Assembly: GCF_900066015.1 (NCBI RefSeq)
Contig: NZ_LN890655.1
Span: 558,001-622,000, forward strand
Length of the DNA stretch: 64,000 nucleotides
Direction: 5' to 3'
DNA from: Candidatus Promineifilum breve
Lineage (GTDB): Bacteria; Chloroflexota; Anaerolineae; Promineifilales; Promineifilaceae
Every line of letters begins with the position of its first letter. The first letter of the stretch is position 1. The notes beneath the pieces are model-generated. The model did not search any database. It was not told where the DNA came from and saw only the letters and a list, made by a program, of their open reading frames with translations. Of the stretch, positions 1 to 8,640 are shown piece by piece. Made by a program: the position numbers and the translations under genes.

Positions 1-1
1 G

Positions 2-100
2 GTACGCGACAAGCTCGACGGCCGCTATACATTCGAGGAGCGTGGCCCGTTCGAGGTCAAGGGCAAGGGGATGATGACAACCTACCTGCTGAATAAATAG
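2..100 (+). CDS. C-terminal end of a class III adenylate/guanylate cyclase (partial)
   Basis: The window opens inside a gene whose last 32 codons are readable before the stop at 98-100. The peptide carries FEVKGKGMMTTYLL, which matches the usual C-terminal strand of class III nucleotidyl cyclases (pattern VKGKGxMxTYxL). The catalytic residues lie upstream of the window, so activity and the sensory domain cannot be judged. A strong intrinsic terminator follows directly, so this is the last gene of its transcript. Confidence 0.7.
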   Translation, partial: VRDKLDGRYTFEERGPFEVKGKGMMTTYLLNK

Positions 101-130
101 AAAACCCGACTCAATTGAGTCGGGTTTTTT
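101..130 (+). terminator. Intrinsic terminator after the cyclase
   Basis: A perfect inverted repeat runs AAAACCCGACTCAA (101-114) against TTGAGTCGGGTTTT (115-128) and ends in six T on the plus strand. It begins one base after the cyclase stop codon. Because the stem is flanked by A and T runs it could also act on the minus strand, for the SPFH gene that ends at 171. Confidence 0.9.
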
Positions 131-170
131 GTAGACAGGTTACGAAGGGCAGGGTTGCGCCCTGGTTAGC

Positions 171-1040
171 TTACTCTCTCGGCTCGGCCGCCGGTCGCGA
201 TTTCATCGGCAATATCTGCGGCGCGTGATTGCCATCCAGCCCCAGGACGTTGATGACCTCGGCATTGGAGGGAATCACGTACTTGGTGCCGCTGCCCACC
301 ATAATCTTTTCGATCACCTCGAAACGCCGCAGGTCTTTGGCGCGGTCGGTGAAGTTTTTCTCGGCGGCCAGGGCCACCACTTCAATCGACTTGGCCTCCG
401 CCTCGGCTCGCAACAGGCGGGCCTGGGCCTCGCCTTCCGCGCGCAGGATGGCCGCCTCGCGCACGCCCTGCGCCTCCAGGATGACGGCGCGCTTCTCGCG
501 CTCGGCCTTCATCTGCTTGCTCATGGCGTTGGTGATGTCCTGCGGCGGGTCGATCTTCTGCAATTCGACCTTGGTCACCTTGACACCCCAGGGGTTGGTG
601 GCCTCGTCCAGCACCTCGCGCAGCGACATATTGATGATGTCGCGCGCCGTCAGCGTCTCGTCCAGCTGCTTGTCGCCGATGAGATTACGCAGGTTGGTCT
701 GGGCCAGCGTCGTGGCCGCGAAGTTAAAGTTGGAGATCTCAAACTCGGCCTTCACCGGGTCGACGACCTTGTAATAGATGACCGCATCGACCGTCACGAC
801 GACGTTGTCGGCGGTGATGACGCTCTGCGGCAAGACGTTGATGAGTTGCTCGCGCATGTCCACGCGTATAAGGTTGTCGATGAACGGGATGAGGAAGACC
901 AGACCGGCATCGACCGTGTGGTCGTAGCGGCCCAGACGGATGACCAACCCCTTCTCATACTGTTTGATGACCCGCACGCTGAAGGCCAGCGCGGCGATGG
1001 CAATCAGAAAGATTAGGGTTAAAACGATGATGGTAAACAT
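171..1040 (-). CDS. SPFH/Band 7 (stomatin/prohibitin-type) membrane protein
   Basis: A 289-residue protein with one N-terminal membrane anchor (about residues 3-22), then a Band 7 domain (about 23-190: YEKGLVIRLGRY, AGLVFLIPFID, DNVVVTVDAVIYYKV) and an Ala/Glu/Arg-rich coiled coil (about 185-245). Stomatin-like proteins of this kind oligomerise in membrane microdomains, and bacterial members usually pair with NfeD. That is the arrangement here, 11 bp downstream of the NfeD gene. The start is supported by AGGAGA at 1044-1049 on the minus strand. The specific client or protease partner is not evident from the sequence. Confidence 0.9.
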   Translation of the reverse strand: MFTIIVLTLIFLIAIAALAFSVRVIKQYEKGLVIRLGRYDHTVDAGLVFLIPFIDNLIRVDMREQLINVLPQSVITADNVVVTVDAVIYYKVVDPVKAEFEISNFNFAATTLAQTNLRNLIGDKQLDETLTARDIINMSLREVLDEATNPWGVKVTKVELQKIDPPQDITNAMSKQMKAEREKRAVILEAQGVREAAILRAEGEAQARLLRAEAEAKSIEVVALAAEKNFTDRAKDLRRFEVIEKIMVGSGTKYVIPSNAEVINVLGLDGNHAPQILPMKSRPAAEPRE

Positions 1041-1051
1041 GTTTCTCCTGC

Positions 1052-1501
1052 TTATTTGCTCAACTTGCGGACGATGACGGTGACACCATCAATGGCCTCA
1101 ATGGTGACCGCATCGCCTTCATACAGCACTTCTTCGGCCGAGGCGCGCCATTTTTCATCGTCGATGCGCACAATGCCGGCCGTGTCCGGGTTGATACCCC
1201 GCTCGACAGTGCCGGTCGCGCCGATCACCTTGTCGATATTCGTCTTCTTGGTGACGACGGTGATCTTCTGGCGGATGCGCTTGCGGCCGACGGCGATGTA
1301 GAGAACGCTCAGGCTCGTCGCTACCAACAGCATCAGCAATTCGCTGCCGGTAAATAGACCGACGAAACCGGCGAGAACCATGATCGAGCCGATCAGCAAC
1401 AGGTCGAAGCCGGTCTGGATACCGAGCAACAACTCGGCCAGCACCATGAGCAGACCAAAGACGACAAACAACTGCGGAAGGATAGCCGTGAGAGAGTCCA
1501 T
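1052..1501 (-). CDS. NfeD family membrane protein
   Basis: A 149-residue protein with two or three hydrophobic segments (about residues 8-27, 32-50 and 53-68) followed by a soluble C-terminal OB-fold-like domain (about 85-149: GATGTVERGINPDTAGIVRI, EGDAVTIEAIDGVTVIVRK). This is the short NfeD type that lacks the N-terminal ClpP-like protease. The C-terminal domain is the part known to contact stomatin partners, and the SPFH gene follows 11 bp downstream in the same operon. It probably works with that protein in membrane organisation or quality control. Confidence 0.88.
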   Translation of the reverse strand: MDSLTAILPQLFVVFGLLMVLAELLLGIQTGFDLLLIGSIMVLAGFVGLFTGSELLMLLVATSLSVLYIAVGRKRIRQKITVVTKKTNIDKVIGATGTVERGINPDTAGIVRIDDEKWRASAEEVLYEGDAVTIEAIDGVTVIVRKLSK

Positions 1502-1642
1502 ATTTCATTTCCCGGTCCGGCGCAACCCGCTGCCGGAAATAGTGAAACCATTGCACGAACCGCTGGCCCCATCAGGTGAGGCTCACGTTATCTATACGCT
1601 GGCTCCGGCCAATAGTTGCACCAGATATGCCTGATAATAGAA

Positions 1643-1651
1643 ATTATAGCA
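1643..1651 (-). promoter_or_regulatory. Candidate extended -10 promoter for the NfeD-SPFH operon
   Basis: On the minus strand the sequence TGCTATAAT is a perfect extended -10 (TGn plus TATAAT). It lies about 140 bp upstream of the NfeD start in an otherwise empty, AT-richer stretch. I see no convincing -35, which extended -10 promoters can do without. Confidence 0.4.
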
Positions 1652-1699
1652 CAAATTTCCGAAATATGGGGTCGTGGGGGGCAACGCCAGGCAAGCAAC

Positions 1700-1741
1700 A
1701 ACGAGAGGCGACGCACCTCGGCGGGCACATCGCCTCTCGTT
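1700..1741 (-). terminator. Hairpin after the clostripain-like gene
   Basis: AACGAGAGGCGA (1700-1711) pairs perfectly with TCGCCTCTCGTT (1730-1741) around an 18-nt loop, 38 bp beyond the stop of the minus-strand protease gene. The minus-strand sequence after the stem is only moderately T-rich (GTTGTTGCTTG), so termination may be weak or protein-assisted. Confidence 0.55.
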
Positions 1742-1778
1742 TTCCAGCGCCGTCGCGCCGCGTTGATAGGGACAAATG

Positions 1779-4454
1779 TTATTCGACGGTCACATCGGTG
1801 TAGGTTTCCACCCGGTTGCCGTCCAGGTCTTCGACGATGAAGCCGATGGCGTATTCGCCGGGCGGGCCGTCGAGGACTTCATACGTCCAGAGGGTGTCGC
1901 CGAAGGTCAGCGTGCCGCCTTCCTCGAAGCCCTGATTGACCAGGCGGCCGTTGCTGTCCAGATCGTACCAGCGCTCCAAGACGGTGAACCCGTCGCCGGC
2001 CGTCGGGATGATCTCGCGCGGCGAGGGCATGACTTCGGCGTTGGCTACGTCCATCGCCTCACCACTTTCCTGGAAGCCGACGATCATCAGCAAGCTTTCA
2101 TTGCTGAACAGGGCGCGCGCCCGGCGCTGTTCGCCGTCGGCAAAGGTGTAGATGCCGTCCACGGCGTAGACCGCCTGCTCCGGCGTCGCCCCGTAGACCT
2201 GCGGCTCCAGCAGCGCCAGCGCCTGATTCGTCCCGTCGGTGATGGCGAAGACGATCGGCTCCCATTCGAACTCCAGCGTGAACGCGCCCTCGCCCCACTC
2301 GGGGTAGAAGATGCCGTTGACCTCACGCGTGTCGCCGCTGTCGATGTAGTCCATGTCGATGACGTTGATCGAGTTGGCGGCGCGGTCGTAGAACCCGGCG
2401 AAGAGGTAGATGTAGCCCAGGTTCTCGCCGTCGACGTCGGCGCTCAATAGGATGGCCTCGCCCGGCGATACTGTGGTCGTATCGACCGTCAGCGGCGAGA
2501 GGGAAACCGTGCCCGCGCCGGGAGCCTCGACGGCCACGCCGCGATCGGGGATGGTCAGCGTCCCGGCCGTGTCCTGGAAGCCGCGCCCGGTGTAATGGAA
2601 GTTGAGGAAGTCATCCCACAGCGAAACCCCGGCGAAGCGCTCCGATACGGGCACGTAGGAAGCGGGGCCGGCAGCGGCCGAACCGTACAGTTGGGAGTTG
2701 GGGAAGTAGATCGACACGCCGGTGGCGCCGGGCTTCTTGGAGCCGCTCTTCTCGGCCACGACGACGTTCTGGAAGGTGCCGAACATCTCCTCGACGACCG
2801 CCCGCAGATTGGCGTCGCCGGTCTCTTTCACCAGCAGCGCCGCGAAGTGGGCCAGGTCGATGTAGGAGGCGGGCACGTTCTGGCCGAAGATGCTGGTGAA
2901 GGGCTGGGCGTAGTTGCGCGCCTTGGCCACCACCCGCTGATCCATATTCTGCAAATAGAGCGAGAAGCGGTTCAGTCCTTCCATCGCCGCCGGCATCTGC
3001 GATAGGTCGACGGCGGCCAGCGTGACGGTTTGTTCCAGCTGCGCCGCCAGTTGCCCAGCGGAGATACCACCGCGGCCGACGAACGCCTGGCGGGCGGCCG
3101 GGTCGACCACGCGCTGATCCTCGACGATGTAGCTATCGACAATCCACTGTCCCAGTTCGCGGCCGGTGACGTCGGGGTTGTTCACCAGATCATTCAGGAA
3201 CGAGGTATAGGCCCAGCCCACGGCCGGTTCCACTTCCTGCGAGGTGGCGGCAAAGCGGGCGTGGGGCGTCAGGGCGGCATAGACTTCCATGTGGCCCATC
3301 AGGCAGGCGTCCATGCCCACCAACTCGAAGGCGTCCAGCCCGGTCTGATCGCGCACGGCTTGCAGCGCGGCGTCGATCTCGTGCAGATACATGGCGTCGC
3401 CGATGGCCCGCGCCAGGGGGACGTTGACGCGCGGGCCGCCCGACGGCTCCGGGTCGGTCCAACCGCCCGGCCAACCCATGCCGTGGTCGGACATGATCAG
3501 CACGTACTTGTCGGCCGGATAGCTCTTGATGGCCCAGGTGACGAAATCGACCAACACCTGGGGATTGGACATATCGACCTCGCCAATGGATTCAAAGGGT
3601 GATCGGATGGCGTCGAGACTGTCATCCTGTTGGACCAAGAAGCGCCGCGTGTCGGTCCAGTCGCCGTCGCCACGGAAGCCACCGACGTAGCGATCCAGTT
3701 GGGCGACGATATTGACCCTGTCCGAAGACCCGACGCGCTCGGCCTCGTTGAAGTCGATGAAGATGTCCTGCTCCAGCACCTTATCGTCGGCGTCCTGGTA
3801 GAGCATGATCGTCCAGGTCTGACCATCGGTGACGCTGCTGCCGGAGGCGGCGGGCAGCGAACTGGCCGCCGCGCCGGTGGTTCCGCTCAGGCCGGAGCCG
3901 CTGCCCTGGAAGCTGGCGCTGCTGGTGGCCGTGCTGCCCAACTGCGGCAAGCCGGACGAATCCTGCTGCGATGTGTTATCCAGGTCGTTGAGGTCGAACT
4001 CTTCCTGACTTTGCGACGGGCCAACAACGTCGCTGCCAGTGCCGAAGGGGTCCTGGCCGCCCTCGCCGCCGCCAAAGAGCATGTAGGCGATGATGGCGCA
4101 CAGGGCGAGCAGGACGCCGCCGCCGCCGGCCGCGCCGCGCATCCCGCCGGGGATACCGCTCATGCCGCCGCCACCACTGCTGGCCGGCGGATAATAGCCA
4201 CTACCGCCGCCACTCACCGGTGGCAGGCCGCCGCCCGATGACCCGGACGGCCGGTCGTCACGGGTGGGGGCTTCGGCGCGGCCACTGCTGGGCCGGTCGC
4301 TGCCCGGCCGGCGGCGTTGGCCGCGGATGGTGCGTTTGGGCGGCGGGTTATCGTCGGACGCGAAATGAATGAAGGGCACATCGGGTGGGTTGCCGGAACT
4401 CGGGGTTTCCAAGGCTAACCGCGGCTTAACATATTGGGGGGCATTGTTCCTCAT
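1779..4454 (-). CDS. Membrane-anchored clostripain-related (C11) cysteine protease
   Basis: An 891-residue protein. Residues 1-110 are a low-complexity, Pro/Gly/Arg-rich cytoplasmic tail. One membrane segment (about 113-127) follows, then a Ser/Gly-rich linker (to about 212) and a C11/clostripain domain (about 213-620). The expected catalytic dyad is visible as His324 in MSDHGMGW and Cys384 in MDACLMGH. The C-terminal third holds beta-sandwich-like segments of unknown role. C11 enzymes cleave after Arg or Lys and usually self-process. The topology puts the protease outside the membrane. It is monocistronic, with AAGGAAGG just upstream of the ATG. Confidence 0.85.
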   Translation of the reverse strand: MRNNAPQYVKPRLALETPSSGNPPDVPFIHFASDDNPPPKRTIRGQRRRPGSDRPSSGRAEAPTRDDRPSGSSGGGLPPVSGGGSGYYPPASSGGGGMSGIPGGMRGAAGGGGVLLALCAIIAYMLFGGGEGGQDPFGTGSDVVGPSQSQEEFDLNDLDNTSQQDSSGLPQLGSTATSSASFQGSGSGLSGTTGAAASSLPAASGSSVTDGQTWTIMLYQDADDKVLEQDIFIDFNEAERVGSSDRVNIVAQLDRYVGGFRGDGDWTDTRRFLVQQDDSLDAIRSPFESIGEVDMSNPQVLVDFVTWAIKSYPADKYVLIMSDHGMGWPGGWTDPEPSGGPRVNVPLARAIGDAMYLHEIDAALQAVRDQTGLDAFELVGMDACLMGHMEVYAALTPHARFAATSQEVEPAVGWAYTSFLNDLVNNPDVTGRELGQWIVDSYIVEDQRVVDPAARQAFVGRGGISAGQLAAQLEQTVTLAAVDLSQMPAAMEGLNRFSLYLQNMDQRVVAKARNYAQPFTSIFGQNVPASYIDLAHFAALLVKETGDANLRAVVEEMFGTFQNVVVAEKSGSKKPGATGVSIYFPNSQLYGSAAAGPASYVPVSERFAGVSLWDDFLNFHYTGRGFQDTAGTLTIPDRGVAVEAPGAGTVSLSPLTVDTTTVSPGEAILLSADVDGENLGYIYLFAGFYDRAANSINVIDMDYIDSGDTREVNGIFYPEWGEGAFTLEFEWEPIVFAITDGTNQALALLEPQVYGATPEQAVYAVDGIYTFADGEQRRARALFSNESLLMIVGFQESGEAMDVANAEVMPSPREIIPTAGDGFTVLERWYDLDSNGRLVNQGFEEGGTLTFGDTLWTYEVLDGPPGEYAIGFIVEDLDGNRVETYTDVTVE

Positions 4455-4607
4455 GGTGTCTTCCTTCCTTCCTCTCTGAGGGCTATGGCCTAAGTGTAAA
4501 CAAACAAAGAGTAATGCGCTATTTCATCGACAAAGAAATGAGTTAAATCCAAGCCTAACGCCCCGGAGAGAAAAACGAAATAGACCAAAGATACAAGGAA
4601 CCCGCGC

Positions 4608-5807
4608 TTGTGTGATGGGCCGAATTCGGGCATGATTGGGCTTATGGTTGACCGGCTGCCGGCGGCGAATACGGGTGACGAATCCACCGTCGAATGGGGA
4701 CTGATCGGCCGTGTCGGGCTGAAGGCGCTGCTGCTGTTTGTGTTCTTGAATGTGGTCTTTGCCGCCGCGCGACCGCTCGACGCGCTCGGCCGCGTTTCGC
4801 TCTACAACCTGCTCTGGCCCGGCCGCGCCCGGCTGCCCTACGGCGAAATACCGGCCGAGGATTACAACCTGACGCTCAACAATCTGCCGGGCATGTTTGC
4901 CGCTCACGAATGGGCGCAGCCCAAGGCCGCCGACGAATACCGCGTGCTACTCATCGGCGACTCGGCCACCTGGGGCTGGTTTCTGGAGAATCGCCATACG
5001 CTGGCCGGGCAGCTCAACGACCTCGACCTGCGCGCCGCCGACGGCCGCCGCGTCGTCGTCTATAACCTCGGCTACCCGGTCATGTCGCTGACCAAGGATT
5101 TGCTGCTGCTCGACGCGGCGCTGGAGCGGGCCGATCCTGATCTCATCCTGTGGCCGGTGACGTTGCAATCGTTCGCCCGCGGCCGGCAACTGGAGCACCC
5201 GCTGCTGCACGAAAACGCCGGGTATGTGCGCGATCTCATCGCCCGCTACGGGTTGGCCCTCGACCCGACCGACGCGCGTTTCGTCGACCGGGGCCTGGGG
5301 CAGGAAACACTGGTCGCCCGGCGGCGCGATCTGGCCGATTTGCTCCGCTTGCAGAGTTGGGGGCTGGCCTGGGCCGCCACCGGCCACGACCAGGCCATCC
5401 CCGACCCGATCCCGCTGCGCCAGTCCGACCTGAAAGCGGATGAAAGCTGGCTCGACGTGGCCGCGCCCCGGCCGCTGACGGCCGATGACCTGGCCTTCGA
5501 CGTGCTGGCCGCCGGCATCAGCCGCGCCGCAGACGTGCCGGTGTGGCTGATTAACGAACCCATGTTCATTAGTGATGGGGCCAACAGCGACATCCGTTAC
5601 AATTCCTTCTACCCACGCTGGGCTTACGATCAATACCGGCAACTGCTGGCCGACCAGGCCGCCGCCGCCGGCTGGCACTATCTGGATTTATGGGACGCCA
5701 TCCCGCCGGACGAGTTCACCGATACACCGGTGCACCTGACGCCGGCCGGGACGCGCCTGCTGGCCGAAACAGTGGCCGGGTTAATCTTCCGCCCGCCAAC
5801 AGAATGA
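4608..5807 (+). CDS. Membrane-anchored SGNH/GDSL-type hydrolase or acyl-ester transferase
   Basis: A 399-residue product. One hydrophobic segment (about residues 36-54) precedes an SGNH domain. Block I is LLIGDSATWG with Ser119 as expected nucleophile, and the C-terminal DTPVHLTPAG supplies the Asp-x-x-His pair. These enzymes hydrolyse or move O-acyl groups on sugars or lipids. The start is uncertain: TTG 4608 has AAGGAA seven bases upstream, while in-frame ATGs lie at 4632 and 4644. It heads a same-strand run containing an acyl carrier protein and an acyl-AMP ligase, so an acyl-transfer role is plausible, but this is inference. Confidence 0.75.
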   Translation: MCDGPNSGMIGLMVDRLPAANTGDESTVEWGLIGRVGLKALLLFVFLNVVFAAARPLDALGRVSLYNLLWPGRARLPYGEIPAEDYNLTLNNLPGMFAAHEWAQPKAADEYRVLLIGDSATWGWFLENRHTLAGQLNDLDLRAADGRRVVVYNLGYPVMSLTKDLLLLDAALERADPDLILWPVTLQSFARGRQLEHPLLHENAGYVRDLIARYGLALDPTDARFVDRGLGQETLVARRRDLADLLRLQSWGLAWAATGHDQAIPDPIPLRQSDLKADESWLDVAAPRPLTADDLAFDVLAAGISRAADVPVWLINEPMFISDGANSDIRYNSFYPRWAYDQYRQLLADQAAAAGWHYLDLWDAIPPDEFTDTPVHLTPAGTRLLAETVAGLIFRPPTE

Positions 5808-5822
5808 TAAGGAGTTGATGGC

Positions 5823-6053
5823 ATGTGCCGCAATATCAAGAAGCTTCGTGATCCCGAGCGCGCGCCGACCGATGACGAAATCGCTCTGGCCGCGCTCCAG
5901 TTTGTCCGCAAGGTCAGCGGCTACCAGAAGCCCTCGCGCGCCAATCAGGCCGCCTTCGATGCCGCCGTGGTCGAAATTTCCACTGCCACACGCCGCCTGT
6001 TCGATCAATTGCCCCTGCCGCCCGCCAATCCGCCCGACAGCCAGCCCGCGTGA
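5823..6053 (+). CDS. DUF2277 small protein
   Basis: A 76-residue protein beginning MCRNIKKLRDPERAPTDDEI and containing ALQFVRKVSGYQKPS and a helix with AAFDAAVVEIS. This is the recognisable DUF2277 pattern: MCRNI start, (A/T)LQFVRK(I/V)SG centre. Function is unknown for the family. It starts 15 bp after the SGNH gene with AAGGAG at 5809-5814, so it is translationally linked to that gene. A longer ORF in another frame (5815-6309) is not credible. Confidence 0.85.
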   Translation: MCRNIKKLRDPERAPTDDEIALAALQFVRKVSGYQKPSRANQAAFDAAVVEISTATRRLFDQLPLPPANPPDSQPA

Positions 6054-6094
6054 TGCGTGGCCGCAAACCCGCTTTGCTTCTAAAATCCCGGCTT

Positions 6095-6340
6095 ATGAAC
6101 GAATCGACCGTGCGCCAGACCTTGCGCGACTACATCATTACCGACCTCATCCGCGACCGCTCCTATCCCCTGACCGACGACGAGGGCATCATCACCGGCG
6201 GGATGATGGACTCCTTCGCCCTGGCCGAGCTGGGCGTGTTTGTGGAAAACACCTTTGGCGTCTACATTCCCGATCCCGATCTGACCGTGCCGAAGATGAA
6301 CACGCTTGATCAAATCGTTGCTCGCGTCCTCAAAGGTTAA
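6095..6340 (+). CDS. Stand-alone acyl carrier protein
   Basis: An 81-residue protein from ATG 6095 (the same frame is open from 6050). It is a small acidic helical bundle with the phosphopantetheine-attachment motif in GGMMDSFALAEL, Ser40 being the expected modified residue, preceded by the usual negatively charged first loop (TDDEGI). It would carry an acyl chain as a thioester. The next gene encodes an acyl-AMP ligase, so the natural reading is a dedicated carrier loaded by that ligase. Choosing 6095 avoids an N-terminal extension atypical of carrier proteins. Confidence 0.85.
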   Translation: MNESTVRQTLRDYIITDLIRDRSYPLTDDEGIITGGMMDSFALAELGVFVENTFGVYIPDPDLTVPKMNTLDQIVARVLKG

Positions 6341-6364
6341 ACGGCAGTTCAGCGATTGGGTATT

Positions 6365-8050
6365 ATGTTAACCTTGTTCTCTCGCGACCACTTTACGACG
6401 CTGCTCGATGCCCTGACGCTGACCGCGGCCGACGAGCGCCCGGCGATCATCTTCGTGGCCACCGACCGCGAGCCGGAAGTCATCAGCCGCGGCTGCTTTC
6501 TGCGCCGCATCAGCGACCGGGCCGATGCTTTGCGTGGGCTGGGCCTTCGGCCGCGCGATCTCGTCGTCATCGCCCACGACCACAGCCTGGAAAGCATCTA
6601 CTCCTTCTGGGCCGCCCTGCTGGTGGGGGCCATCCCCTCCATGTTCCCCACGTTGACCGAAAAGCTGGACGCGGCGGTCTACATGAGCAGCGTGGCCGAA
6701 CTGGTGCGGCTGTCGGGCGTGGCCGCGGTGCTGACCAGCGATGACTTCGCCCCGGCCTTGCGCGGGCGCGTCCCGTGCCCGGTCTACGGCGCGGCGATGC
6801 TGTCGTCCGTTCCCGACGAACAGCCGTCGTCCTGGGCAATAGCCAGTCCCCCCGTGCCGGAAGAAATCGCTTTCCTGCAACACAGCAGCGGCACCACCGG
6901 CTTGCAGAAAGGCGTCGCCCTATCGCACACCGCCGTGCTCAACCAGTTGGCCGCCTACAGCGACGCCATCGCCCTGCGCGAAGACGACGTGGTGGTCAGT
7001 TGGCTGCCCCTCTACCACGATATGGGCCTCATCGCCGGTTTCTTGCTGCCGCTGGTGCAGGGCATCCCCCTGGTGCTCATGTCGCCCTTCGATTGGGTCA
7101 GCCACCCGGCCCTGCTGCTGCGGGCCATCCATGACCACGGCGGCACGCTTTGCTGGCTGCCCAACTTCGCCTACAACCATTGCGCCCGCCGCATTCGCCG
7201 CCGCGACAGCGACGGCCTGTCGGCGGCCACGATGCGCCTCTTCATCAATTGCTCCGAGCCGGTGAGCGACGACAGCCACCACTTATTTCTGGAGCGCTTT
7301 GCCGCCAACGGCGTGCGCCCGGAGATGCTGGGCGTCAGCTACGCCATGGCCGAGAATACCTTTGCCGTGACCCAGACGACGCCCGGCCGCCCGGCCCCCA
7401 CCGACATCATCGACGGCCGCCGCCTGCAAGACGCGCACTACGCCCAGCCGGTGGCCGATACCCACGCCGACGCTCAGATTCGCGTCTCGTGCGGCCGCTC
7501 CATTGCCGGGACAGAGGTGCGGCTAATCGGTGAAGGCGGCCACTCAATACCCGACCGACAGGTGGGCGAGATCGCCATTCGCTCCGACTGCCTGCTGACC
7601 GGCTACTACCATCGGCCCGACCTCCAGCCCTTCGACGGCGAGGGCTGGTATCTGACGGGCGATATGGGCTATCAGGCCGAGGGGGAGTTGTTCATCGTCG
7701 GCCGGCGCAAGGACTTGATCATCAACGCCGGCAAAAACGTCTATCCGGCCGACATCGAGGCCATTCTCAACGAGATTCCGGGGGTGCATCCGGGCCGCGC
7801 CGTGGCCTTTGGCGTGTTCGACGCGCGCGAGGGCACGGAGCTAATCGCGGTGGTGGCCGAGGTCGCACCCGCCGATGAAGCGGAGCGCCACGCCATCGGC
7901 CGCGCCATTCGCCAGGAGGTGGCGCGGCAAATGATGGTCACCGTCAGTTACGTCCATCTCGTCGGTCCCAAATGGCTATTGAAAACGTCCAGCGGTAAAA
8001 TCGCGCGCGACGCCAATCGGGCTAAATGGCTGAAGGAGGTTGCCCCATGA
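6365..8050 (+). CDS. Fatty acyl-AMP ligase (adenylate-forming enzyme)
   Basis: A 561-residue member of the acyl-activating superfamily. The P-loop SSGTTGLQKG lies at about 174-183, SWLPLYHDMGLI at about 212-223, SYAMAENTF further on, then GDMGYQAEGELFIVGRRKD and the C-terminal lysine motif KTSSGKIARD. The HDMGLI block and overall length fit the long-chain fatty acyl-AMP ligase branch, which hands acyl-adenylates to a carrier protein rather than to CoA. The carrier gene ends 24 bp upstream, matching that logic. ATG 6365 is preferred to the upstream TTG 6356. The 3' end overlaps tag by ATGA. Confidence 0.88.
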   Translation: MLTLFSRDHFTTLLDALTLTAADERPAIIFVATDREPEVISRGCFLRRISDRADALRGLGLRPRDLVVIAHDHSLESIYSFWAALLVGAIPSMFPTLTEKLDAAVYMSSVAELVRLSGVAAVLTSDDFAPALRGRVPCPVYGAAMLSSVPDEQPSSWAIASPPVPEEIAFLQHSSGTTGLQKGVALSHTAVLNQLAAYSDAIALREDDVVVSWLPLYHDMGLIAGFLLPLVQGIPLVLMSPFDWVSHPALLLRAIHDHGGTLCWLPNFAYNHCARRIRRRDSDGLSAATMRLFINCSEPVSDDSHHLFLERFAANGVRPEMLGVSYAMAENTFAVTQTTPGRPAPTDIIDGRRLQDAHYAQPVADTHADAQIRVSCGRSIAGTEVRLIGEGGHSIPDRQVGEIAIRSDCLLTGYYHRPDLQPFDGEGWYLTGDMGYQAEGELFIVGRRKDLIINAGKNVYPADIEAILNEIPGVHPGRAVAFGVFDAREGTELIAVVAEVAPADEAERHAIGRAIRQEVARQMMVTVSYVHLVGPKWLLKTSSGKIARDANRAKWLKEVAP

Positions 8051-8640
8051 CCGAGCGATTGCGTTGCCCCTGGGCCGGCACAGACCCGGACTACGTCGCC
8101 TACCATGATGAGGAGTGGGGCGTGCCGGTGCACGATGACCGCACGCATTTTGAATTTCTGATCCTGGAAGGGGCGCAAGCCGGACTGAGTTGGTCGACCA
8201 TTCTGAAAAAGCGGGCCAATTACCGGCGCGCCTTCGATCACTTTGACCCGGCGACGGTGGCCGCTTACGATGAGGCCAAGATCGAGCAATTACTGGCCGA
8301 TGCGGGCATCATCCGCAACCGGCTCAAGGTGACGGCCGCCGTGCGCAATGCGCGCGAGTTCCTGAAGGTGCAGGCCGAGTTCGGCAGCTTCGATGCCTAC
8401 ATCTGGTCGTTCGTCGGCGGGCGGCCCATCGTCAATGCCTGGGAAAGTTTGCGCCAACTGCCGGCCGAGACGGCCGAGTCACGCACATTGAGCAAAGACC
8501 TGAAGGGCCGCGGCTTTTCCTTCGTCGGCCCCACGATCATGTATGCCCACATGCAGGCCATCGGCCTGGTGAATGACCATTTGGTTTCCTGTTTCCGTTA
8601 CCACGAGCTTCGCGCGGACCAGACGACGGGGGACATATGA
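8047..8640 (+). CDS. tag: DNA-3-methyladenine glycosylase I
   Basis: A 197-residue HhH-type base-excision glycosylase that removes 3-methyladenine from alkylated DNA. Family hallmarks are continuous: RCPWAGTDPDYVAYHDEEWG at the N-terminus, LEGAQAGLSW carrying the catalytic-pocket Glu, AGIIRNRLKV, and NDHLVSCFRYH at the C-terminus. The Cys and His residues of the structural zinc site are therefore present. The start is fixed by AAGGAGG and by the ATGA overlap with the ligase stop. It also overlaps the next gene by ATGA, so the three are translationally coupled, although DNA repair has no obvious link to the acyl genes. Confidence 0.93.
   Translation: MTERLRCPWAGTDPDYVAYHDEEWGVPVHDDRTHFEFLILEGAQAGLSWSTILKKRANYRRAFDHFDPATVAAYDEAKIEQLLADAGIIRNRLKVTAAVRNAREFLKVQAEFGSFDAYIWSFVGGRPIVNAWESLRQLPAETAESRTLSKDLKGRGFSFVGPTIMYAHMQAIGLVNDHLVSCFRYHELRADQTTGDI

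Noticed and set aside
225-1016. Plus-strand open frame over the SPFH gene
   Set aside because: It is the complement of a well-recognised gene; composition is His/Leu/Gly-rich shadow sequence.
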